In this document: one piece after another, positions 42,980 to 51,966 of the stretch
Layout of the letters: each line of letters starts with the position of its first letter
Numbering within the stretch: the stretch's first letter is position 1
From: Halieaceae bacterium
Lineage (GTDB): Bacteria; Pseudomonadota; Gammaproteobacteria; Pseudomonadales; Halieaceae
DNA: 64,000 nt
Assembly: GCA_026710905.1 (NCBI GenBank)
Contig: JAPOQD010000029.1
Coordinates: 26,842-90,841, forward strand
Direction: 5' to 3'
Notes under the pieces: generated by a model
What the model was told of the DNA's origin: nothing
Seen by the model: the letters and a program-made list of their open reading frames with translations, nothing else
The model's database searches: none
Position numbers and translations under genes: made by a program

Positions 42980-45900
42980 TCACCAGGTGTCAACATTTGG
43001 CCGCTTCTTGCCAATGCGGGGTGGCATACAGGCCGTCTTGAGCCCCATCGCCAGCCATTTGCGAGTATCTGCAGGATCAATGACATCGTCAATTTCCGCC
43101 ATTGAAGCACTCCTGAGCACACTACCTCGCTCATAGACCTCAGCCACCTGTTTCTGAAAGAACTTTTCGCGTTCGTCGTCATTTTCGATTGCTGCAAGTT
43201 CCTTACTGAAAGCCAGCTCAACGTCGCCCTCGACCCCCATCATACCGAACTCGCCGGTCGGCCATGCCACGCAGAAGAATGTTTCCTTGAAGCAAGCTCC
43301 GCCCATCGCCATCGCCCCCAGACCGTAGCACTTTCGCGTAATCACGCTAAACGTGGGCACACTGATATTCGCTGCCGTGACAAACATACGACCGAAGTGA
43401 CGCAGTTGCCCGGTTTCCTCGGCTTGCACGCCTACCATAAAACCCGGCGTGTCGCAGAGTAACAACAATGGGATATCGAAAGCATCGCACAATTGAATGA
43501 AGCGGGAGGCCTTGTGGGCAGCATCGCTGTCCACGGCGCCGGATAGATGCTTGGGATTGTTGGCGACCACGCCCATTGGCTTCCCTTCAATACGGACCAA
43601 CGCGGTAATGACGCCAATGCCGTAGTTCTCTCGCAGCTCGAGGACGGAATCCGTATCAGCCAACAATGTAACGAGTTCATGCATATCGTAAACACGCACT
43701 CGGTTCTCGGGTATTACGTGGCGCAGCTTTCGCTGGTCGGCGCAATCCCAATCATCCAGGTCCCCCTGAAAGTAACTCAGATAGCGCTTGGTGACCGCGA
43801 TGGCTTCCGCTTCGTCCTCAACCACGATATCCACAGCGCCATTTCTGCTGAGCACATCCATCGGGCCGATGTCTTCAGCGTTGACTGAACCCAGACCGCC
43901 GGTTTCAATCATCGGCGGTCCGCCCATACCAATGTTCGAACCTTTGGTGCTGATGATCACATCACAGCAAGCCAGAAGTGCCGCATTACCGGCAAAACAG
44001 TAGCCGTTGTTGACGCCCACCACAGGCGCCCTGCCGGACAGACGGGCCATATTCGAAAACGTATGTGAGTCAGGGCAGGCAACATCGATATCCGTATCTC
44101 CCGACCGGCCGCCGCCGCCTTCCGCGAGCAGGACAAGCGGTATTGCGTATTGTTCCGCCAGCAAAAACAGGCGATCTTTCTTCTCATGCGCATGCATACC
44201 CTGGGTGCCCGCTAGTACCATCCAGTCGTAGGACATCGCAATCACACGCGAATCGCTGTCAGCAAATAATTCCGAGTTGACCCGGCCAATACCTGCCACA
44301 AGTCCATCGCTGGTTGTGTTTTCGAGAAGATCTTCCAGTGAGCGGCGCCTGGTTTGTGCAGCCAGCGCCAGCGGGCCATACTCAACGAAGCTTCCTTCAT
44401 CGATCAGGTCAGCCAGGTTTTCACGCGCGGTGCGGTAACCTCGTGCGTGGCGCTTCGCGACTTTTTCGGGTCGGTTTTCGTCCAAACCGAAGCTGTGTCT
44501 GCGAAATACTTCGGCCAGGTCCGGCCTGATAAAGTCGGGATCGAGTTCAACCTGCGATATTGGCCCATCACTCACAACATCATGCTCCAGGATGACGGCT
44601 AAAACGGCGCCTTCGAAAACCGCCTCTCCCACTGCCGCTCTGAGTTTTTGCACTGTTCCACTTGTCGGCGATTGAATCACATGCTCCATCTTCATGGCTT
44701 CCATAATCATCACCGCCTGACCCTGCGATACTTGGCTACCGACCTCTATTTCGATGGCAATGATGCTTCCCGGCATGGGTGCAAGAACAGGCGCGCAATC
44801 CGGGGGCAAAACATCGGTGTCAGTGCCTGGAGCTGGCGTGGTGTCTGCCCCCCGCGGAAAAGCTGCGTCATCGGTTACGCTGGCTGTTTGTTCAACCAGT
44901 TCAGCGATGTGAGTTTCGACAAACCGGGTATCAATCTCATTGTCCATGACCTTGGGATGCGCCAGCAGGCTGGAAATAAACTCCTTGTTGGTCGGTACGC
45001 TCACGCGCATCTCTGCAAGACATCGTTTTGCCTTGTTCAACAGGGCAGGCCAATCACCGTCGGGCTGTCGTACGATGACTTTTGCGAGTAGCGAATCGAA
45101 TGCAGGAGAGGTGACGTAGCCGGAGTAACCATAGGTGTCCACTCTGACATCGGGTCCGTTTGGTAGCTCGAAGACGTCAAGCTTTCCCCCGGCTGCTTTT
45201 GCGCTACCGTCACTTTCCATGGTTTCCATGTTGATCCTGAGTTGCACCGCACAGGCGCTTGGTTTGCGCGGGTCCTGCGCAAGGCTCAGTTGGTCCAGTG
45301 TTTGTCCGTCAGCAATCAAAAGCTGAGTGCGCACCAAATCGACATCCGTAATTACTTCAGTAACTGTATGTTCAACCTGAAGACGCGGGTTGACTTCAAT
45401 AAAGGCAAACGGTGTCTTTTCGTTGTTGGGGGAAACCAGAAATTCAACCGTCCCCAGATTCGAGTAACTGAGGTGCTTACCGAGGCTCACCGCAGCGTCG
45501 AGTATTTGTTGCCGCAATTCGCCAGATAGAGAAGGGCTTGGTGCTACCTCGACCAGTTTCTGGTGGCGCCGCTGCAATGTACATTCACGCTCCCACAGGT
45601 GATTGATGTTGCCTTGCTCGTCGCCGACTAACTGAACTTCAACATGTCGTGCGCCTGCAAAAAAATGTTCGGCATACAAGGCATCGTTGCCAAAAGCGGC
45701 TTTTGCTTCGGAAGCGCAACGCGTATAGGCCTCTTCGATTTCATCGACCTGTGTAACGAGCCGCATGCCGCGGCCGCCACCGCCGCCGACCGCTTTAATC
45801 AGCATTCCCTGGCCTTCCGGCAGTGATTCAAAAAAGGCAATCGCCTCGTGAAGACTGACAGCATTGCTGCTGCCTTCCAGAACTGGCACACCGCTGTCTT

Positions 45901-46273
45901 TTGCTATTTGTCGGGCAGCGACCTTGTCCCCGAGTTGCTTCAACACATCGGGCCTGGGACCAACAAAGAAAATATCAGCAGAATGAAGCCTGTCGGCAAA
46001 GTCAGCGTTTTCAGACAAGAAGCCATAGCCGGGGTGAACCGCATCGCATTGATGTTCTTTCGCAATCTCGACTATGCGATCGATATCAAGGTAAGCAGGT
46101 ACACCCCTCGCTTCCAGTGCTATAGCTTCATCCGTCCTGTAACGATGCAGGGAAGTTGCATCTTCTTCTGAATAGATACTGGTTGAATGCAGCTCAAGAT
46201 CCGCTGCCGCCCGGGCGATCCGAATGGCTATTTCACCGCGGTTTGCAATGAGTAGTTTCTTGATTGTTTTCAA
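42980..46273 (-). CDS. Single-chain biotin-dependent acyl-CoA carboxylase (LCC type)
   Basis: 1097 residues combining all three parts of the enzyme. Biotin carboxylase: residues 1-450, starting KKLLIANRGEIAIRIARAAA, with KAVGGGGGRGMRLV and the active-site EVNPRLQVEHTVTE. Biotin carrier: about 490-565, with the biotinylated Lys528 in MEAMKMEHV. Carboxyltransferase: about 600-1097, with LLLCDTPGFMVGVQAEETGQ and GGACFKETFFCVAWPTGEFG. This BC-BCCP-CT order and size match the single-chain long-chain acyl-CoA carboxylases described in mycobacteria and some proteobacteria, which accept varied acyl-CoAs. The gene overlaps the alcohol dehydrogenase gene by 4 bases. It probably carboxylates the CoA ester made by the neighbouring ligase. 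Confidence 0.9.
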   Translation of the reverse strand: MKTIKKLLIANRGEIAIRIARAAADLELHSTSIYSEEDATSLHRYRTDEAIALEARGVPAYLDIDRIVEIAKEHQCDAVHPGYGFLSENADFADRLHSADIFFVGPRPDVLKQLGDKVAARQIAKDSGVPVLEGSSNAVSLHEAIAFFESLPEGQGMLIKAVGGGGGRGMRLVTQVDEIEEAYTRCASEAKAAFGNDALYAEHFFAGARHVEVQLVGDEQGNINHLWERECTLQRRHQKLVEVAPSPSLSGELRQQILDAAVSLGKHLSYSNLGTVEFLVSPNNEKTPFAFIEVNPRLQVEHTVTEVITDVDLVRTQLLIADGQTLDQLSLAQDPRKPSACAVQLRINMETMESDGSAKAAGGKLDVFELPNGPDVRVDTYGYSGYVTSPAFDSLLAKVIVRQPDGDWPALLNKAKRCLAEMRVSVPTNKEFISSLLAHPKVMDNEIDTRFVETHIAELVEQTASVTDDAAFPRGADTTPAPGTDTDVLPPDCAPVLAPMPGSIIAIEIEVGSQVSQGQAVMIMEAMKMEHVIQSPTSGTVQKLRAAVGEAVFEGAVLAVILEHDVVSDGPISQVELDPDFIRPDLAEVFRRHSFGLDENRPEKVAKRHARGYRTARENLADLIDEGSFVEYGPLALAAQTRRRSLEDLLENTTSDGLVAGIGRVNSELFADSDSRVIAMSYDWMVLAGTQGMHAHEKKDRLFLLAEQYAIPLVLLAEGGGGRSGDTDIDVACPDSHTFSNMARLSGRAPVVGVNNGYCFAGNAALLACCDVIISTKGSNIGMGGPPMIETGGLGSVNAEDIGPMDVLSRNGAVDIVVEDEAEAIAVTKRYLSYFQGDLDDWDCADQRKLRHVIPENRVRVYDMHELVTLLADTDSVLELRENYGIGVITALVRIEGKPMGVVANNPKHLSGAVDSDAAHKASRFIQLCDAFDIPLLLLCDTPGFMVGVQAEETGQLRHFGRMFVTAANISVPTFSVITRKCYGLGAMAMGGACFKETFFCVAWPTGEFGMMGVEGDVELAFSKELAAIENDDEREKFFQKQVAEVYERGSVLRSASMAEIDDVIDPADTRKWLAMGLKTACMPPRIGKKRPNVDTW

Positions 46274-47370
46274 TGTTCGGACTCCATTCTCAGAATGGGC
46301 TTGATGGTTTTTCCGGAATTGGTATCAGCGACAGCTTTATTGATTTGTTCGAATGGATAAAAGGCGGACAATCTGTCCATTGGAAATTTTCCCTCGAGAT
46401 ACGAATCCACCAACTGCGGTATCAGAACCGACGGATTACAATCGCCGTGAGCTACGCCACGGATAGTCTTACCACTAATGAGTGGCAAAATATTGAGGGT
46501 GACCTGTGGAACGTTGGAAAGGCCCAGAAGTGCCAGCGTGCCACGGACCTTCAGTGCATCGGCCGCGGTGGAAATTACCGGGGGTACGCCGGTTGATTCA
46601 ATACCCTGGTCAATACCACCCACAGCTTCCAGCGCTGCCGCCAAATCCTGCTCAGCAGTGTTCACTACCTCTGTCGCACCAAGTTCGAGAGCCAGTTCGA
46701 GGCGGCTTTCGACTCGATCGACCGCAATAATTCTTCCCGCATCCAGATTGCGAGCGGCCAGCAGCGCGGACATGCCAATAGCGCCCGTGCCGAATATCGC
46801 GATTGTTGTTTCTGGCCCCGGTTTCAGCACGTTCAATACGGTACCCGCTCCTGTGGTCAGCCCACAGCCAAGCGGGCCAAGCAGCTCGAGCGGAGCATCC
46901 TTGCGCACCTTGATTGTGTTGCGCTGGTGCGTCAGCGCGTATGTCGCGAAGGATGACTGACTGAGAAACGCCCCACCCAGTCGCTCACCGTTTGCATCCT
47001 TGTGCGTAGCACTACCATCGGTGCTTCCAGCGTTAAAATTCAAAAACCAGTATTGGTCGCAATAGGCCAGGTGCTGGGCGGTACAGGGAGCACATCCACC
47101 GCAGTAGTTGAAGCTGAGCACCACGTGGTCACCGGGCTCGATGCCTTTCACATCGCTGCCAACCCGCTCCACGATTCCCGCACCTTCATGCCCGAGCACT
47201 TGGGGAAGTGGCAGGGGTAGAATCTGACTAACGACGGAGAGGTCTGTATGGCAGATGCCTGTGGCGACGATTTTGACCAATAGCTCCTCATCGCGAGGAT
47301 CGGCCAGATCGACATCTTCAATACTGAAATTCCCACTTACAGTTCGTGCAACGGCTGCCTTTATTTTCAT
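46270..47370 (-). CDS. Zinc-dependent alcohol dehydrogenase (aryl/terpene alcohol type)
   Basis: 366 residues, class III-like medium-chain dehydrogenase. The catalytic zinc site is GICHTDLSV and GHEGAGIVERVGSDV. The structural zinc cysteines are in CGGCAPCTAQHLAYC, and the NAD-binding loop is IAIFGTGAIGMSALLAARN followed by an acidic VDRVESRLE, which favours NAD. Similar enzymes oxidise benzyl, geraniol and perillyl alcohols. Its stop overlaps the start of the carboxylase gene by 4 bases, so the alcohol and the carboxylation substrate probably belong to one route. It precedes the ligase and follows the acyl-CoA dehydrogenase pair on the same strand. Confidence 0.92.
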   Translation of the reverse strand: MKIKAAVARTVSGNFSIEDVDLADPRDEELLVKIVATGICHTDLSVVSQILPLPLPQVLGHEGAGIVERVGSDVKGIEPGDHVVLSFNYCGGCAPCTAQHLAYCDQYWFLNFNAGSTDGSATHKDANGERLGGAFLSQSSFATYALTHQRNTIKVRKDAPLELLGPLGCGLTTGAGTVLNVLKPGPETTIAIFGTGAIGMSALLAARNLDAGRIIAVDRVESRLELALELGATEVVNTAEQDLAAALEAVGGIDQGIESTGVPPVISTAADALKVRGTLALLGLSNVPQVTLNILPLISGKTIRGVAHGDCNPSVLIPQLVDSYLEGKFPMDRLSAFYPFEQINKAVADTNSGKTIKPILRMESEH

Positions 47371-47402
47371 GCTGAGATTACTCCATCGGGGAAGAGCAAA
47401 CG

Positions 47403-48617
47403 CTATTTACCGCCTGGTAGTTCATTGAATGGAACATTTTTGTCGACCCGCGGCTCTCGCGGCAGTCCGAGCACGCTTTCGGCAACGATGTTGGCCTGGA
47501 TTTCATCGGTGCCACCGGCGATGCGCATACTGGGAATCGACAGAAAAGCTTGCTGGAAAAAGCTGCTTTCCTGTGTGGATTCATCCAGGACGATACCGGC
47601 CTGTTCCATCAGGTCCAGGGCGAATGCAGCGATCTCCTGGGTGCTCGCACCAATCACCATGTTGTTTATCGAGGTTTCAGAGCCAGGATTTTTGCCCTTC
47701 GACAGCGCGGATATCGCACGATTCGTTGTCGCGCGCAGACCTGCTTCGACACAGTAAAAATCGGCCAGTTTTGCCCGTACCTGGGCGTTTTCAATAGCCG
47801 GTCTGCCATCAATGCAAACCTCTCCTGCAAGCTTGCGCAGGGCTTCATAGTCCACGCCAAAATTCTCGCCACCCATTGCCAGGCGCTCGTGGGATAACAT
47901 CGTTACTGCAACTTCCCAGCCCTGCCCCACCTGGCCGACGCGCTGATTGTCGGGTATGCGAACGTCTGCAAAAAAGACCTCGTTGAATTCGCTTTCCCCG
48001 TTAGCTTGTTTTATCGGGCGAATTTCGATTCCCGGATTCTCCATATCCAGGTAAAGACAGGTAAGCCCCTTGTGTTTGGGCACTGTGGGATCGGTACGCG
48101 TTACGATAAACCCCCATTTCGCTTCGACAGCATGGGAACTCCATATCTTTTGGCCGTTGACAAGCCATGCATCGCCGTCGCGTTCGGCTCTGGTACGCAG
48201 CGCGGCGAGGTCGGATCCGCCGGCCGGTTCGCTAAATAGCTGAACCCAGGTTTCATCACCGCTCGCTATAGGCGGTAGCAGACGTTCGAGCGTCTCGGGC
48301 CTGTCTTCAAGGAATTCCATCAGCGTTGGCGCAACCATTTTCTGCCCTACGCTGAATCGATGAGTTTTCAGGTGTGGATAGTGGCTTTGTTCCTGATTCC
48401 AGATCACTTCCTGAATTGGAGATGCACCCTGGCCGCCGTACCGTTTCGGCCAACTGATACAGGACCAGCCTCCTTCGTACAAGCGTTTTAGCCACGGGCG
48501 GTGCCGATGGATGAGGTTGTCACCCTCGAGCTCGGACTCGGGAATGGCGTTTTCCGCCAGCCAGTTACGTGCTTTTTGTCGGAACGCGGCTTCTTCGGGA
48601 GTGTCGTTAAAATCCAT
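47403..48617 (-). CDS. Acyl-CoA dehydrogenase, long subunit (FadE-like)
   Basis: 404 residues. Begins MDFNDTPEEAAFRQKARNWL, then SWPKRYGGQGASPIQEVIW, VQLFSEPAGGSDLAALRTRA, NGQKIWSSHAVEAKWGFIVT and LSHERLAMGGENFGVDYEAL. The length, start and paired arrangement with a shorter acyl-CoA dehydrogenase are typical of the two-subunit (alpha2beta2) FadE pairs found in steroid-degrading bacteria. In those pairs, usually one subunit carries the catalytic Glu. It lies between the alcohol dehydrogenase and the partner subunit gene, all on the minus strand with gaps of about 32 bases. Confidence 0.92.
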   Translation of the reverse strand: MDFNDTPEEAAFRQKARNWLAENAIPESELEGDNLIHRHRPWLKRLYEGGWSCISWPKRYGGQGASPIQEVIWNQEQSHYPHLKTHRFSVGQKMVAPTLMEFLEDRPETLERLLPPIASGDETWVQLFSEPAGGSDLAALRTRAERDGDAWLVNGQKIWSSHAVEAKWGFIVTRTDPTVPKHKGLTCLYLDMENPGIEIRPIKQANGESEFNEVFFADVRIPDNQRVGQVGQGWEVAVTMLSHERLAMGGENFGVDYEALRKLAGEVCIDGRPAIENAQVRAKLADFYCVEAGLRATTNRAISALSKGKNPGSETSINNMVIGASTQEIAAFALDLMEQAGIVLDESTQESSFFQQAFLSIPSMRIAGGTDEIQANIVAESVLGLPREPRVDKNVPFNELPGGK

Positions 48618-48650
48618 TGAATATACTTCCTTATACGAACCGCTACGCTC

Positions 48651-49769
48651 TCAAGCAGCCTGTTGCGTCGCTGAAACCAGTTTGTCCTGCCAGGTGAATT
48701 CACTGCCGATATTGACTGCCAGCAGTCTCGCCCGACGATAGTGTAAATGGCAATCGTATTCCCAGGTAAAACCGACACCGCCGTGAATTTGAATGTTCTC
48801 TTTGGAGGAAAAAAACAAAGCTTGTGTCGCGGATACCCTGGCGGTAGCCGCCGCCACTGGCAGCTCGGGCGCATTGGTATTCAGTGCCCAGGCTGCGTAA
48901 TAACAGTTGGAGCGCGCCAGCGTGTTTTTGGCGTACATATGCGCCATTTTGTGCTTGAGCGCCTGGTAAGAACCAATCTGACGGCCAAACGCATAACGCT
49001 CTAACGAATAATCCCTGGCCATTTCCAGCGTAGCATCGGCAGAACCGATTTGTTCCCAGGCGAACAGCACGGCGGCGCGGTCCAGCAACTGGTCGATCAA
49101 GCATGCGCTATCCGTTGATCCTGCAGGTAACGGCTGCGCATCTGCACCATCAAAATGGATCGAGCTGTGACTGCGCGACATGTCCAACGTGTTCAATGCC
49201 TGTTGACTTATCGCCTGGTCCTGATTGAGCGTTACCAAATAAAGACCCACTTCGTTGCTGTTGCTATCTCTGGCGACGGTGATACAGAAACTGGCTGCCA
49301 GAGCATCAGAAACGACTGATTTTTCACCGCTGATTTTACCGTTCGAAAAGCCGGTGTAAATCCCATCGGGTGAATAACGGCCGCGGCCCTCTGCGAGGGC
49401 AAACGTACCTATCGCACTACCGTCAGCCAGCTTTGGCAACCAGAGGTTTTTTTGCTCCTCGCTTCCCGCTAACAGCAGTGCCTCGGTCGCAAGGTACACC
49501 GAGGATGAAAACGGTACCGGCGCAACAGCCCTGCCTAACTCTTCGGCAATAACCACCAGTTCAAGATAGGACAAACCCAGGCCGCCATATTCCTCGGGTA
49601 TGGTCGCGGCCGTCCAGCCCATCTCCACTATGCCCTTCCAGAGCTCCTCGTTGTATGGGGCATCGTCATGCAACGCGCTGCGCACGAGATCGGCAGGACA
49701 GGCGTCGGCAAGGAATTTGCGCGCCTGCTCTTGAAGTAAAACCTGCTCTTCAGAAAAATCAAAATTCAT
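48651..49769 (-). CDS. Acyl-CoA dehydrogenase, short subunit (FadE-like)
   Basis: 372 residues. MNFDFSEEQVLLQEQARKFL, ATIPEEYGGLGLSYLELVV, a divergent flavin region (IGTFALAEGRGRYSPDGIYT) and the C-terminal YAFGRQIGSYQALKHKMAHM and QIHGGVGFTWEYDCHLHYRR. The middle domain lacks the usual EPGAGSD motif, which is kept in the long subunit. The shared operon and this division of motifs suggest a heterotetramer, as reported for steroid side-chain acyl-CoA dehydrogenases; this is inference from context. It is the first gene of a large minus-strand operon (acyl-CoA dehydrogenases, alcohol dehydrogenase, carboxylase, ligase, kinase) and is divergent from the thiolase-like gene. Confidence 0.88.
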   Translation of the reverse strand: MNFDFSEEQVLLQEQARKFLADACPADLVRSALHDDAPYNEELWKGIVEMGWTAATIPEEYGGLGLSYLELVVIAEELGRAVAPVPFSSSVYLATEALLLAGSEEQKNLWLPKLADGSAIGTFALAEGRGRYSPDGIYTGFSNGKISGEKSVVSDALAASFCITVARDSNSNEVGLYLVTLNQDQAISQQALNTLDMSRSHSSIHFDGADAQPLPAGSTDSACLIDQLLDRAAVLFAWEQIGSADATLEMARDYSLERYAFGRQIGSYQALKHKMAHMYAKNTLARSNCYYAAWALNTNAPELPVAAATARVSATQALFFSSKENIQIHGGVGFTWEYDCHLHYRRARLLAVNIGSEFTWQDKLVSATQQAA

Positions 49770-49940
49770 GGTCTTTGAATTCCAGCGTCATTCAAACAGA
49801 AATCATATAACCCCTGGCGAATTGTACGCTTATACACTATTATAGATCGGTCAGCGCCGAAAGGCGAAAACCCTTGCAAAAGTTGTTCAGCTCGGCCAAT
49901 ACACAGTCAAAAAACTACCTTGCAAACAACAGGAGGCGAT

Positions 49941-51113
49941 ATGGGGAGTTACAGTAACAACACTGCTATCGTAGGTATCGGCGAAACCCTACATGTCCGC
50001 GGCACTGAACGCACTGCGATCTCTCTAGGTCTCGAGGCAAGCATGAATGCCATCGATGACGCCGGTCTTCGACCCGAAGATATTGATGGAATCGTCCTGC
50101 CGCTCGGATTACATCGTGTAGAAGAATATGCAGCCGGGTTGAATCCAACGGATCTGAAATATCACGCTTCAATAGAAATCGGCGGTGCAAGCACAGTCGC
50201 TTCCATTCAGTATGCCGCCAGCGCAATCCAATCCGGGATAGCTGAGTATGTATTGGTCGTCAATGGCTCTCGAATGTTCTCTGATATGCGCGCTCAAACC
50301 GGCGATGTAAACCTGGACTGGTTGGCAGAACAATTTCCGGCCGGCATGCTACGCAGGAACTTTGAAATGCCCTACGGATTGATGTTGATGCCACAATACT
50401 ACACGATGATATTCAATCGCTGGGTTCGCGACTACAATATTGATCCGGACTCGTTTTGCCACGTCGCGCTCGCTGCCAGCAAACACGCCCAACTGAATGA
50501 CAATGCGATGCTGAAAGGCAAGCAATTAACGGAAGAAAAGTATCTCAATGCTCCGTTACTGCACCCTCCGCTGCGGCGCTTTGACTACTGCCTCGAATCC
50601 GACGGTGGCAGCGCCTATCTGCTTACCTCTGCCGAGCGTGCGAAAGACCTGAAACAGAAGCCCGTCTATGTAATGGCTGCTACCGAAGGGCATCCCGACT
50701 CGCCGGATGATCTTTGCGCCAGAGATCATTTATTTACAACCGGGCTTAGCAAGTGCGCCGGGCGCGCTTTTGAAACGGCCGGCGTAAAACCGGATGATCT
50801 CGAATTTGCACAGATCTACGACTGCTTCACCGCCACCGTCATGTTGCAAATGGAGCTCATGGGCCTCTGTGAAATGGGCGGCTCACCGGATTTTGTCAAA
50901 GATGGCAATATCGAACTGGGCGGTAAACTGCCGGTTAACACTCATGGCGGTCTGCTCGCAGAGTCCTACAGCATGGGCATGAACCACGTCAACGAAGCGG
51001 TTCGCCAACTGCGCGGCGATGCGGGCGAAAGGCAGATTGAAGGGTGCTCTCTCGGTGCAGTCACCGGTTGGGGCGATTTTGGCGATGGCTCGATTGCAAT
51101 AGTAAGAAATTAA
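49941..51113 (+). CDS. Thiolase-fold protein, probable lipid-transfer/aldolase type (Ltp2-like)
   Basis: About 390 residues from the ATG at 49941, preceded by AGGAGG; an upstream start at 49920 is less likely. The thiolase fold is clear: VGIGETLHVRGTERTAISLG at the N-terminus, LGLHRVEEYA, ASIEIGGASTVASIQYAASA and, near the C-terminus, NTHGGLLAESYSMGMNHV. The position of the nucleophilic Cys reads GGASTVASIQ, without Cys. FAQIYDCFTATVMLQMELMG carries a Tyr that matches the motif of the Ltp2 aldolases. With a DUF35 gene directly after, a retro-aldolase acting on a beta-hydroxyacyl-CoA is more likely than a thiolase. It heads a plus-strand operon divergent from the acyl-CoA dehydrogenase operon. 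Confidence 0.82.
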   Translation: MGSYSNNTAIVGIGETLHVRGTERTAISLGLEASMNAIDDAGLRPEDIDGIVLPLGLHRVEEYAAGLNPTDLKYHASIEIGGASTVASIQYAASAIQSGIAEYVLVVNGSRMFSDMRAQTGDVNLDWLAEQFPAGMLRRNFEMPYGLMLMPQYYTMIFNRWVRDYNIDPDSFCHVALAASKHAQLNDNAMLKGKQLTEEKYLNAPLLHPPLRRFDYCLESDGGSAYLLTSAERAKDLKQKPVYVMAATEGHPDSPDDLCARDHLFTTGLSKCAGRAFETAGVKPDDLEFAQIYDCFTATVMLQMELMGLCEMGGSPDFVKDGNIELGGKLPVNTHGGLLAESYSMGMNHVNEAVRQLRGDAGERQIEGCSLGAVTGWGDFGDGSIAIVRN

Positions 51114-51162
51114 AGATAGCAGCCTGTCGGGCTTGGGCGTCCGTAGCGAGGACAGTCCAGTA

Positions 51163-51246
51163 CTAAAGGGGTCAAAGCCCTTTAAGCAGTGCGTAGTGCT
51201 ACGGCCGCAGGTCACCCAAGTGCTTAAAGGGCTTTGACCCCTTTAG
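51163..51246. repeat. REPIN-like inverted repeat pair with perfect arms
   Basis: CTAAAGGGGTCAAAGCCC continuing into TTTAAGCA at 51163-51188 is exactly inverted at 51221-51246, with a 32-base spacer. The core differs by one base from the AAAGGGGTCAGAGCCC copies elsewhere. It lies between the thiolase-like and DUF35 genes, whose products should work together, and does not obviously end in T tracts. The long arms would let it fold as one large hairpin in the mRNA. Confidence 0.75.
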
Positions 51247-51275
51247 TGCCCCAGAAAAATCGAAGAGAGAATGCC

Positions 51276-51692
51276 ATGACAGATTTTATCAAACCCTTGC
51301 CGCACACAGATCAACCATTGACCGCTCCCTACTGGGAAGGTACGGCAAAAGGCGAATTGAAAATCAAGAAATGCCAGTCCTGCGGTAGCCTGCAATTTCC
51401 CCCACGGGAAATGTGCAAACGCTGTCATTCGCAGGATTTCGACTGGGTGGCAGCCTCGGGCAAGGCAAGCTTATTTACCTATTCACCTGCGATTACGCCA
51501 GCTCACCCTTCATTTAAAGACGATGCGCCCTATGCGGTAGTGATTGTCGAACTCGAGGAAGGGCCCCGGATGCTAGGCTTGGCGACCAATGTCGCAGTGG
51601 ATAAACTGGAGATCGGTATGCCCATGCAGCCTGTTTATCACAAGGCCAGCGATGATGTGACGCTGGTCTATTGGGAGCCGGCCGCTGCCTGA
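51276..51692 (+). CDS. DUF35 zinc-ribbon/OB-fold protein (partner of the thiolase-fold protein)
   Basis: About 138 residues from the ATG at 51276. A zinc ribbon, KIKKCQSCGSLQFPPREMCK followed by RCHSQDFDWVAASG, leads into an OB fold (ASLFTYSPAITPAHPSFKDD, VVIVELEEGPRMLGLATN). These small DUF35 proteins bind thiolase-like partners. In the actinobacterial Ltp2/ChsH2 pair, the DUF35 part is required for aldolase activity. Position and strand relative to the thiolase-like gene fit such a complex. The two genes are separated by a REPIN-like element that may tune the ratio of the subunits. Confidence 0.88.
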   Translation: MTDFIKPLPHTDQPLTAPYWEGTAKGELKIKKCQSCGSLQFPPREMCKRCHSQDFDWVAASGKASLFTYSPAITPAHPSFKDDAPYAVVIVELEEGPRMLGLATNVAVDKLEIGMPMQPVYHKASDDVTLVYWEPAAA

Positions 51693-51830
51693 AAATTCGC
51701 TCATTGCACTACATCGGCATAGTTAGCGATGCCGTTTTTCTCATAAATGGGGGCCACATTACCTTGGGTATTTGGCATATGCGGGTGCAGTATTCGCTGT
51801 CGTCATGGCAGACAGTTATATAAGCGCGTC

Positions 51831-51919
51831 GTAACTACTCACGCGCCGAGAAGCCGTAAGGGCCGCGCACCTGCCTGCCGGCGCACCAATTCCCACCCCC
51901 GGGGGAGGCGAGTAGTTAC
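51831..51919. mobile_element. Small palindrome-ended element (GTAACTACTC ends)
   Basis: An 89-base element bounded by GTAACTACTC at 51831-51840 and its inverse GAGTAGTTAC at 51910-51919. The interior contains GGGCCGCGCACCTGCCTGCC, and GGTGGGAATTGGTGCGCCGG on the other strand; the latter resembles 6966-6992. It looks like a miniature element or an atypical REP. It stands in the 274-base gap between the DUF35 and NTF2 genes, which otherwise has no gene. Partial copies are at 6936 and 40047, and possibly 57852-57866. Confidence 0.6.
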
Positions 51920-51966
51920 AGCGCATCAAGAATCAGCCCTGAAAACTGAAAGGCAACGGAACACCC

